A DNA stretch of 8,821 nucleotides from Anaerolineae bacterium (GTDB taxonomy: Bacteria; Chloroflexota; Anaerolineae; JAFGEY01). Location of the stretch: positions 1 through 8,821 of the forward strand of contig JAFGEY010000213.1 in NCBI GenBank assembly GCA_016931365.1, read 5' to 3'. Both the position numbers and the translations under genes were made by a program. This document shows positions 1 to 5,849 of the stretch, piece after piece (position 1 is the stretch's first letter; every line of letters starts with the position of its first letter). Under the pieces are notes generated by a model, which searched no databases, was not told the DNA's origin, and worked only from the letters and a program-made list of their open reading frames with translations.

Positions 1-1482
1 CGCATTGATACACACCGACTTGCCCGAGCCGGTCGCGCCGGCGATGAGCAGGTGCGGCATCGCCACCAGATCGGCCACCACCGCCTCGCCGGACACATCT
101 TCACCCAGGGCAATCGGCAGCGGCGACTTTTGGTTCATCTGCTTGAACGTTTCCGTCTCCATCACCCCGCGCAGCGAAACCATCGCCACTTCCTGGTTGG
201 GCACTTCGATGCCGACGATGGAACGCCCCGGCACCGGGGCCTCGATGCGGATCGGCGCGGCGGCCAGGGCCAACGACAGATCATCGGCCAGGGAAGCAAT
301 CCTGGAAACTTTGACCTTGGTCTGCTTGCCGCCGCGTCCGGCGGTGAACCCCGGCTCGACACCGAACTGGGTGATCACCGGCCCCTGATTGACCTCGACC
401 ACGCGCGCGGGCACGCCAAAGCTTTCCAGCGTGCGCTCGATGACCTGGACACGATTGGCGATCTCGGCCTCACTGATCTCTTGATCGCTCAGATCTTCCA
501 GAATGGCGGCAAGTGGGGGCAGCTTCCACTGTACATTGGCCGCTTTGGGCTGCGACGGGCGAGAGATCGAAAACAACGGATGCGCGAGTTTCGGTTCAGC
601 CTCCGGTTGTGAATGCGGCGGCGATGCGATCTCGACCTTGGGCGCCGCCGGGCGTTTGTCCGGCGTCGGCTGTTCTCGAATGCTGGGGGGCGGTTCCGTC
701 GCCGCCGGGGTCTTGGGTGCATTTCGCCCGTTGATCACGTATTGCGGCTCGGATGGGGTGCGCTGCGGCCGGTTGATCTGCACCGAGGGGATGCGCACGC
801 GAAGCTGTCCCCACCAGTTCCACAACACAATGCCGATCTCTGCCGGGGACATACCTAACGTCAGCACCAATCCAATGCACAAAAAAGCGATGACTGTGAC
901 GTACGCACCGATGCGCCCCAAGGTGTACGACATCCCCTCGCCGACCAGGTAGCCGAGCAACCCGCCGGCGCGCCCATCGACGACAAGAATCCACGGCTCG
1001 GTGATCTCGGGTGGCGTGGCAATCAGGTGGGTCAGGCCAAGAGCAGTGATAAAGAGCAGGAATGCGCCCACGATCTTTTCTGCGCCAATGGGCGGCAGCC
1101 GCCCAAACCCGTGCATCAGCAGCGCCAGGCCGATCGAACCAAATGCGGCTGGCATCAAAAAAGCACCCCAGCCGAATCCCTGCCGCAGCAAGTGCAGCCA
1201 GCCGCCGATAAACTGTCCCTGGTTGAATGAAATAAAGCTCAACAGCGTCAGCAAGGCGACGGCCAGCAAAACAATGCCCAACACTTCGGCCTGCAACAGG
1301 GCCGAAAAATCGACGATGGGCTGTTGCGACCTGGTTCGCCGCCGCGTCGTCCCACCGCGCGATCCGCCGCGCGCCGAGCGCGTATTCGTCTTGCGCTGGC
1401 TCGTCGAGCGACTGCTCGTCGAACGACTGCTCGACGTCGAACGCCTGGAACTCTGGCTGGTGTTGGTCTTTCTTCTGGTCAT
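1..1482 (-). CDS. ftsK: DNA translocase FtsK/SpoIIIE, N-terminal 494 residues (3' end outside window)
   Basis: FtsK is the septal ATP-driven DNA pump that clears chromosome ends through the closing division septum. The reading frame stays open from ATG 1482 to the window edge. Residues 1-54 form a basic Ser/Thr/Arg/Gln-rich tail. Four hydrophobic segments follow at about 61-83, 102-124, 135-155 and 186-211, the usual FtsK membrane anchor. Residues 235-305 are a Pro/Gln-rich linker. The motor starts near 315, with the family-typical stretches GPVITQFGVEPG (368-379) and PGRSIVGIEVPN (418-429). The Walker A loop GATGSGKS lies at 482-489. The Walker B motif and the DNA-reading gamma domain lie beyond the window. 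An in-frame TGA two codons upstream of ATG 1482 fixes the start, although the GAGGAG site is 12 bases away, longer than usual. Family assignment is very secure; completeness cannot be judged. Confidence 0.96.
   Translation of the reverse strand, partial: MTRRKTNTSQSSRRSTSSSRSTSSRSTSQRKTNTRSARGGSRGGTTRRRTRSQQPIVDFSALLQAEVLGIVLLAVALLTLLSFISFNQGQFIGGWLHLLRQGFGWGAFLMPAAFGSIGLALLMHGFGRLPPIGAEKIVGAFLLFITALGLTHLIATPPEITEPWILVVDGRAGGLLGYLVGEGMSYTLGRIGAYVTVIAFLCIGLVLTLGMSPAEIGIVLWNWWGQLRVRIPSVQINRPQRTPSEPQYVINGRNAPKTPAATEPPPSIREQPTPDKRPAAPKVEIASPPHSQPEAEPKLAHPLFSISRPSQPKAANVQWKLPPLAAILEDLSDQEISEAEIANRVQVIERTLESFGVPARVVEVNQGPVITQFGVEPGFTAGRGGKQTKVKVSRIASLADDLSLALAAAPIRIEAPVPGRSIVGIEVPNQEVAMVSLRGVMETETFKQMNQKSPLPIALGEDVSGEAVVADLVAMPHLLIAGATGSGKSVCINA
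1401..1445 (-). repeat. 15-base tandem repeat in the FtsK N-terminal tail
   Basis: Two adjacent 15-base units (1401-1415 and 1416-1430) match at 14 of 15 positions, and a decayed third copy follows to about 1445. On the minus strand they encode the Ser/Arg/Thr repeats at roughly residues 14-28 of FtsK. The repeat explains the low-complexity tail and is a likely site of length variation between strains. Confidence 0.7.
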
Positions 1483-1494
1483 AGCTCAAATGTT

Positions 1495-1539
1495 CTCCTC
1501 TTACCTTTAATTATACCACAGGGCGCGGAAAATGTGCAA
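1495..1539 (-). promoter_or_regulatory. ftsK promoter and ribosome binding site
   Basis: On the minus strand there is a TTGCAC -35 box (1534-1539), an 18-base spacer and a perfect TATAAT -10 box (1510-1515). The predicted start of transcription near 1503 leaves a leader of only about 20 bases, containing GAGGAG (1495-1500). The placement is typical of a housekeeping sigma-70-type promoter. It was read by eye only. Confidence 0.65.
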
Positions 1540-1600
1540 TAACTTGTGGTATCTGACTTGTCCCCCCGGAAGAAATGAGCGAGGAAACCAAACCAAGACT

Positions 1601-1642
1601 TTAGTCATAGCCAGGGTGCATATCACGTGGTATCATAAAAGG
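1601..1642 (+). promoter_or_regulatory. Possible promoter of the CHAT-lipoprotein unit
   Basis: TATCAT (1631-1636) is 17 bases downstream of a weak -35 candidate, TAGCCA (1608-1613). The 16 bases GTGGTATCATAAAAGG (1627-1642) match 14 of 16 bases of the -10 region of the divergent ftsK promoter, which supports the -10 call. The leader would be about 55 bases long. Apart from this promoter and the ftsK one, the 215-base gap 1483-1697 holds only a third GTGGTATC copy at 1546-1553 and no convincing gene. Confidence 0.45.
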
Positions 1643-1683
1643 CAACGATATATGGGAATAATCGCATGAAAATATTGGACATC

Positions 1684-1700
1684 AGGAGGCCTTTTCATTG
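1684..1700 (+). promoter_or_regulatory. Ribosome binding site selecting a TTG start
   Basis: AGGAGG (1684-1689) lies eight bases before TTG 1698. This near-perfect site decides the start of the CHAT gene. No in-frame ATG fits, and the family's conserved N-terminal strand begins directly after this codon. Confidence 0.8.
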
Positions 1701-4193
1701 TCGCTCCTGAAAGACTTTGAGATCGAAATCACGCCTATCGATGGGGCGGCTTATCGGGTATCCGTCCCGCGTTCGCCTTCAGGGCAAGCGCAAGCCACGA
1801 TGCACCTGCGTTTCGATCCGGCCGCGTTGTCTGCGCGATTGGCCGAGATCGAAGAGGCGATCAGTGCCGGTCAAACCGATCAGGTGCAAGCCTTTGGCAG
1901 CGATCTCTTTGACGCGTTGTTTGCCGACGATGTGGGCCGCATTTACGCCCTGAGCTTGCAAGCCGTGCGCGCGCAAGGCGAAGGTCTGCGCATCAAACTG
2001 CGCATCAATGCCCCCGAGTTGATCGCTCTGCCCTGGGAAGTCCTTTACGACGCCCGCCAGGACGAATGGGTCACTCTTTCACGCCACACGCCGATCATCC
2101 GTTACCTCGATCTGCCGCTGCCCGAAACCGATCTAGCCGTCCGGCCCCCGCTGCGCATTCTGGGCATGATCGCCACACCTTCTGACCTGCCGCCGCTCGA
2201 CGTGGAGCGCGAAAAAGCACGCCTGGGAAAGGCGATCGCCGATCTCCAGCAGCGAGGCCAGGTCGAATTGACCTGGGTCGAAGGGCAGACCTGGCGCGAT
2301 CTCCAGGCCGCGATGCAGGGCGGGCCGTGGCACATTTTCCATTTTATCGGGCACGCCGCAGCCAACGACGAGGGTACGCTTCTCCTGGCTGACCCGTATG
2401 GCCGCTCCGCGCCGCTGACTGGATCGCAGCTTGGCCGCCTGCTCGCCGATCACCCCACCCTGCGTTTGAGCCTGCTCAACGCCTGTGAAGGCGCGCGTGG
2501 CGGCCAGGGGCCTTTTTCCAGCCTCGCCGCCGCGTTGGTGCGACGGGGCATCCCAGCCGTTTTGGCGATGCAGTACGCGATCAGCGATCGCGCCGCGGTT
2601 GAATTTTCGGCCAGCTTTTACGGCGCACTGGCCGCCAACCTGCCCATCGATGCCGCCGTATCCGAAGCGCGCAAAGCGATCAGCCTGGCCCTGCCCGGTT
2701 CGACCGAGTGGGCCACGCCGGTGCTGTTCATGCGCGCGCCCGACGGCATAATCTGGCAGGTTGCACAGCCGGAAACTCAGACCGTCGCCCGGCGGCTCAA
2801 AACGCTCTCCTGGCCGATCTTGCTCACGCCGCTGCTTGTGCTGATCGCCATCAGCCTGCTGGCCTATCCGCTACTCAAGCCACTGTGGGCGCCGGCGCAG
2901 ATGAGCGGCCAGTTCCGCATCGCCGTCGCCGAATTTGGCACGCTCAACGCCTCGGGGCAGGTCAAGTCTTCGGCTACCGGGCAGATGCTCAGCCGTTGGC
3001 TGTTCGAGGCTCTGCTCGACGAATACGAGCAAGCCGATAACGAGTGGGCCAAATCGATCCAGCTCTGGCACAACTCGTTGCGCAACTCGGAGCCAAACAT
3101 CCGCCTGGGCCTCATTCACGGCGACACGCCGGGCGAACGCCAGACCGCCGCCGCCGCCCTCGCCGAACGGATCAACGCGCATATGATCATCTATGGCTAC
3201 CTGGCCGACCAGGGTGGATCGCCAAGCCTGGACATAGAATTTTACCTGTCGCCGCTGGTAAACGACGAGACAGCCGCCTTACTGGGGCCGCACCAACTGG
3301 GCCGCCCGATTGTGCTGCCGGTACCCCTGGACCTCGACAGCCCGGAAGGCGGCATTTTTGTCGAACAAAAATTGCAGGGGCGCAGCGATGCGCTCTTTTG
3401 GCTGACCATCGCCTTGACCCAGGATGCGCTGGGCCTGACCCGGGAAGCGTTGGACACGCTGACCGAGGCAGAACAAACGCTCACCGCCTGGCCCGACGGC
3501 GATGGCAAAGAACTGCTCTACTTTTTCATCGGCCGCGAGTCGTTGTTTCTCGAACGGAACGCCCAGGCCGAAACTGCCTTTCGCCGCGCGCTCGGCATCA
3601 ACCCCGCGTACGCGCGAGCGCAAAGCGGGCTGGGCAGCGTCTATTTGCAACGCGCGCGCGCTGTCGCGCCGGAGCGGCGGCTGGATGTGCCAGCGTCGCA
3701 GCCCAAAAGCGACCTCGAACAGGCCATCGAATATCACCGCCGGGGGCTTGAACTCGCCCAGACCAACAGTCCGTTGGTGCAGGCCATCGCACACATCGCT
3801 TTTGCCAAGAGCCAACGCCTGCTCGGCGAGACGCTGTACGTGCTCGACCGCTTTGGCGAGGCTCAAGCGGCGTTTGCGCTGGTGATCCGGGAAACGGAGG
3901 AGGCCATCGACCTGCTGGCGAACACCCGGCAGTACCGGGTCATCGCCCAGGCCTACGAGGCGCAGGGCGCGGCGCACCTGCAAGCGGGGGATATTTTGCG
4001 GCGGCAGACGCAGCTTGAGGCCAGCCGGGCCAGTTTCGAGTCGGCGCGCGCGGCCTATGCGGCCTGCATCGCCCAGGGCGTCAAAGCGCCGCTCGACGCC
4101 TTTTTGCAGCAGACAGTGATCGAACAAGGTTGTCTGCGCTATGATGGAATTGCTCAAGACATGTTGGATACATTGAAAGGTGGAACGCCATGA
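1698..4193 (+). CDS. Membrane-anchored CHAT-domain protease-like protein with TPRs
   Basis: CHAT domains are caspase-like cysteine peptidases usually joined to sensor or repeat domains. Residues 1-135 hold the leader region seen in CHAT proteins, including LPWEVLYD (111-118). The core spans about 150-350. The likely catalytic His is H219, in FHFIGHA, and the likely catalytic Cys is C263, in LLNACEG. GIPAVLAMQYAISD (284-297) and EWATPVLFM (337-345) complete the fold. RRLK (365-368) precedes one transmembrane helix at about 372-393, so the CHAT part should be cytoplasmic and the rest outside. Residues 405-520 (FRIAVAEFG, then AERINAHMIIYGYL) resemble a TolB-N-like sensor domain. About 565-800 is helical and TPR-like; ALFWLTIALTQDALGL and AETAFRRALGINPAYA are the clearest parts. 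Both catalytic positions are intact. The last codons overlap the lipoprotein gene by ATGA, suggesting coupled translation. Its substrate is unknown. Confidence 0.88.
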   Translation: MSLLKDFEIEITPIDGAAYRVSVPRSPSGQAQATMHLRFDPAALSARLAEIEEAISAGQTDQVQAFGSDLFDALFADDVGRIYALSLQAVRAQGEGLRIKLRINAPELIALPWEVLYDARQDEWVTLSRHTPIIRYLDLPLPETDLAVRPPLRILGMIATPSDLPPLDVEREKARLGKAIADLQQRGQVELTWVEGQTWRDLQAAMQGGPWHIFHFIGHAAANDEGTLLLADPYGRSAPLTGSQLGRLLADHPTLRLSLLNACEGARGGQGPFSSLAAALVRRGIPAVLAMQYAISDRAAVEFSASFYGALAANLPIDAAVSEARKAISLALPGSTEWATPVLFMRAPDGIIWQVAQPETQTVARRLKTLSWPILLTPLLVLIAISLLAYPLLKPLWAPAQMSGQFRIAVAEFGTLNASGQVKSSATGQMLSRWLFEALLDEYEQADNEWAKSIQLWHNSLRNSEPNIRLGLIHGDTPGERQTAAAALAERINAHMIIYGYLADQGGSPSLDIEFYLSPLVNDETAALLGPHQLGRPIVLPVPLDLDSPEGGIFVEQKLQGRSDALFWLTIALTQDALGLTREALDTLTEAEQTLTAWPDGDGKELLYFFIGRESLFLERNAQAETAFRRALGINPAYARAQSGLGSVYLQRARAVAPERRLDVPASQPKSDLEQAIEYHRRGLELAQTNSPLVQAIAHIAFAKSQRLLGETLYVLDRFGEAQAAFALVIRETEEAIDLLANTRQYRVIAQAYEAQGAAHLQAGDILRRQTQLEASRASFESARAAYAACIAQGVKAPLDAFLQQTVIEQGCLRYDGIAQDMLDTLKGGTP

Positions 4194-5251
4194 ACCGTGG
4201 ACGAACCGTTATTTTGGGATTTGTGCTTGCGTTGATCCTTGCGGCCTGCTCGGCGCCAACCGTCGCGCCCGACAACGAATCGATCGTGCAGACGGCGGTC
4301 GCCGCCACCCTGACCGCCGGCGCGGCACGGGTCACGCCGACGCCGACCGAGGTCGCACAGGCAGTAACCGCAACGCCATCGCCGCCAACATCGACACCTG
4401 TGCCGACGGAAACGTCACTGCCAGTCGATGAAAGCCTGCTGCCGACGCCGACCGCTGAAGCCAAATTGATCGTCGCCGAGAGCGACGTGGATGGCAACGA
4501 CGGCAACGAGTTTATTCGCGGCAGTTCAGCCAGCAACGATGGGCGGGTGATTTTGCTCCCCGGCTTTGATCAAGCCGCGATCGTCGATCCACCGGTGTTT
4601 CGAGATCGGATCGTCTTCCAGGTCGAGGTGTTTGACACGCGCGCCGGCGAGTTCGACGGCGCAGGCATCGAGCGCGTGGTCTTGCGCATCATCGCCGACG
4701 ACGGAATTGGCGAGGTGATCTATGAACGAGAGATGTACGCGCCGCCCTACTGTGCGTTTGGCGGCGAACCACAGTGCCTGGTCTGGACGTTCGCCGATCA
4801 CGGCAATCGCTGGCCCAACGATCGGCCGGTGGATAACAGCATCTACCTGGCAAGCATCGACATCGTGCCCCAGGAAGGAGAGTCGACCCAGTGGCGTTGG
4901 CGCTTCCAGGTTGACAGGCCTCAATTGTCCGAGCCGGGCGCGCACATCACTGGGATTGCCGTCCAGAGCGGGTATTACGCCGTCGACTTTGAGGCATCCG
5001 GTTTTGAGCCAGTCCTGCCGGGACAACACGTCCATTTCTTTTTCAACACCGTGCCGTCAGAACAGGCCGGCATGCCCGGAAAAGGGCCGTGGAAACTATA
5101 TCCGGCTGCGCCGGGTCAGCCGGGTAGCAGCCCGTTCACCGGCTATGCCGTTTCCGAGCGACCCGACGGCGCAACGCAGATGTGTGTCCTGGTCGCCAAC
5201 CCTGACCACAGCGTGATCCAGGGCACGGGCAACTGCTTTGAGTTGCCCTGA
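4190..5251 (+). CDS. Secreted lipoprotein of unknown function, partner of the CHAT protein
   Basis: The first 20 residues are a lipoprotein signal peptide: a basic start (MNRGR), a hydrophobic core and the lipobox LAAC, with C20 as the predicted lipidated residue. Residues 30-92 are a Thr/Pro/Ala-rich linker with TPTPT and ATPSPP runs, of the kind common in Chloroflexota surface lipoproteins. The folded part has two regions. About 135-240 is rich in beta-strand-like sequence, with a Cys pair at 188 and 196. About 275-353 contains HVHFFFNT and MCVLVANPDH and has Cys at 332 and 349, which could pair outside the cell. The start codon overlaps the CHAT stop codon (ATGA), and AGGTGG lies six bases before it. 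I do not recognise a named domain. Extracellular partnership with the TPR region of its neighbour is an inference from coupling and predicted location. Confidence 0.85.
   Translation: MNRGRTVILGFVLALILAACSAPTVAPDNESIVQTAVAATLTAGAARVTPTPTEVAQAVTATPSPPTSTPVPTETSLPVDESLLPTPTAEAKLIVAESDVDGNDGNEFIRGSSASNDGRVILLPGFDQAAIVDPPVFRDRIVFQVEVFDTRAGEFDGAGIERVVLRIIADDGIGEVIYEREMYAPPYCAFGGEPQCLVWTFADHGNRWPNDRPVDNSIYLASIDIVPQEGESTQWRWRFQVDRPQLSEPGAHITGIAVQSGYYAVDFEASGFEPVLPGQHVHFFFNTVPSEQAGMPGKGPWKLYPAAPGQPGSSPFTGYAVSERPDGATQMCVLVANPDHSVIQGTGNCFELP
5227..5248 (+). other. Inverted repeat over the lipoprotein stop region
   Basis: GGGCAACT (5227-5234) and AGTTGCCC (5241-5248) form a perfect 8-bp stem with a six-base loop, ending just before the TGA stop. 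Only a short TTT follows, so it is at best a weak terminator. It could instead be an mRNA-stabilising 3' hairpin. No better terminator is visible after the lipoprotein gene. Confidence 0.45.
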
Positions 5252-5297
5252 CCTTTGCACAAATAAGGCTAGAGTCGTATCTCGTTGCCCTTTTGCA

Positions 5298-5306
5298 TGA
5301 TAGAAT
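5298..5306 (+). promoter_or_regulatory. Possible extended -10 promoter of the small gene
   Basis: TGATAGAAT fits the extended -10 pattern (TG, one base, then a -10-like hexamer). No good -35 box is seen at the right distance. Transcription would start near 5313, about 27 bases before the small reading frame. Confidence 0.35.
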
Positions 5307-5339
5307 CAGGGTTGACAGCATAGTCGAAAGGAGACGACA

Positions 5340-5429
5340 ATGTTCATCTTTCAACAAGACATAATCGTACGAGTCGAGCAATACCATGATTTGCTTCGCA
5401 ATAAACAGTCGAACAGGTTCTTGGGGTAG
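5340..5429 (+). CDS. Possible 29-residue small protein
   Basis: This short frame starts at ATG 5340 and stops at TAG 5427-5429. AAAGGAG (5327-5333), among the best ribosome binding sites in the window, sits six bases upstream, and an extended -10 promoter candidate lies just before it. The peptide begins MFIFQQDIIVRVEQ, ends RFLG, and can form one amphipathic helix with mixed charge. It has no signal peptide, Cys or membrane segment. The frame ends 14 bases before the -35 box of the tRNA promoter, so it would be a single-gene unit. I do not recognise it. The ribosome binding site is the main support; chance occurrence cannot be excluded at this length. Confidence 0.45.
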   Translation: MFIFQQDIIVRVEQYHDLLRNKQSNRFLG

Positions 5430-5443
5430 TGCAAAAACTGTAC

Positions 5444-5472
5444 TTGCTTTTTATACTCGCCTATGGTATACT
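5444..5472 (+). promoter_or_regulatory. Promoter of the tRNA-Val/T-box/thrS unit
   Basis: A TTGCTT -35 box (5444-5449), a 17-base spacer and TATACT (5467-5472) put the transcription start near 5479, about five bases before the tRNA. A second TATACT at 5452-5457 lacks a matching -35 box. No other promoter is visible between the tRNA and the T-box. Confidence 0.75.
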
Positions 5473-5483
5473 CTGTTCAACTT

Positions 5484-5560
5484 GGGCGGTTAGCTCAGTT
5501 GGCTAGAGTGCCTCGTTGACATCGAGGAGGTCGTAGGTTCGAGTCCTATACCGCCCACCA
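5484..5560 (+). tRNA. tRNA-Val, anticodon GAC
   Basis: The acceptor stem pairs GGGCGGT (5484-5490) with ACCGCCC (5550-5556). The discriminator base is A (5557) and the CCA end is encoded (5558-5560). The anticodon stem CCTCG/CGAGG carries the loop TTGACAT, so the anticodon is GAC and the tRNA reads valine GUC and GUU codons. The T arm has the standard GGTTCGAGTCC core and the D arm the AGTTGG loop. All four arms fold, so the gene looks functional. It is followed almost at once by a T-box leader on the same strand. Confidence 0.96.
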
Positions 5561-5564
5561 ATAC

Positions 5565-5836
5565 CTGAAAACGTTGATCGGGACGAGTAGCATCTGGAAT
5601 GATGCCAGAAAAAGGAGACCATCGGCTGAGAGTCTCCCCCATCAAAAAGGGTGCGAAAACCCCCCGAGAGTGAAGGCCTGAACGTGTTTTCAGTAAGGCA
5701 TTCCGGTTAGCCCCGTTAACGGCTCAAAGATTATTCAAATTCCATCCAAAATCCAAGATTTTGGCCGGAATTTGCAATGAACTTGGGTGGAACCGTGTGA
5801 GTGAACCTCGCGCCCCATAGGGATGCGAGGTTTTTT
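5565..5836 (+). ncRNA. T-box riboswitch, predicted to sense tRNA-Thr
   Basis: A T-box reads the charging state of a tRNA and allows transcription to continue when that tRNA is uncharged. The Stem I base pairs CTGAAAACGTT (5565-5575) with AACGTGTTTTCAG (5681-5693), allowing two extra bases. Above it lie helix CGGG/CCCG (5579-5582 with 5663-5666) and the specifier loop, with AGTA (5586-5589) facing GAAAACCC (5655-5662). Then come GCATC/GGTGC (5590-5594 with 5650-5654), TGATG/CATCA (5600-5604 with 5640-5644) and the distal hairpin GGAGAC/GTCTCC (5614-5637). ACC at 5659-5661 is the likely Thr specifier, agreeing with thrS downstream. A Stem III-like hairpin is at 5709-5724. The antiterminator pairs TGGG/CCCA (5784-5787 with 5814-5817) around the seven-base bulge TGGAACC (5788-5794), plus GTGTG/CGCGC (5795-5799 with 5809-5813). 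It excludes the terminator at 5804-5836. Confidence 0.95.
5804..5836 (+). terminator. T-box intrinsic terminator
   Basis: AACCTCGC (5804-5811) pairs with GCGAGGTT (5825-5832), with an inner CCC/GGG pairing, and a run of T follows to 5836. Its left arm shares bases 5809-5817 with the antiterminator, so only one of the two can form. This is the expected off state when tRNA-Thr is charged. Confidence 0.93.
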
Positions 5837-5849
5837 GTTTCAAGATCAT

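Noticed and set aside
596..1489. 297-codon minus-strand frame starting at TTG 1489, well spaced from GAGGAG
   Set aside because: It overlaps ftsK in another frame and translates to Arg/Ala/Asp-rich sequence with no family features. The FtsK frame runs through the same DNA with clear motifs.
1622..1631. CACGTG palindrome as an operator
   Set aside because: A single six-base palindrome next to a -10 box is too short to support a claim.
1666..1710. 14-codon leader frame overlapping the CHAT start
   Set aside because: No ribosome binding site in front of its ATG and no attenuator structure; likely chance.
3279..4157. 292-codon minus-strand frame opposite the CHAT gene
   Set aside because: The plus strand encodes recognisable TPRs and the antisense product has no recognisable features or ribosome binding site.
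5312..5341. TTGACA at 5312-5317 as a -35 box
   Set aside because: The -10 position would be GACAAT overlapping the small gene's start codon; a poor match in an unlikely position.
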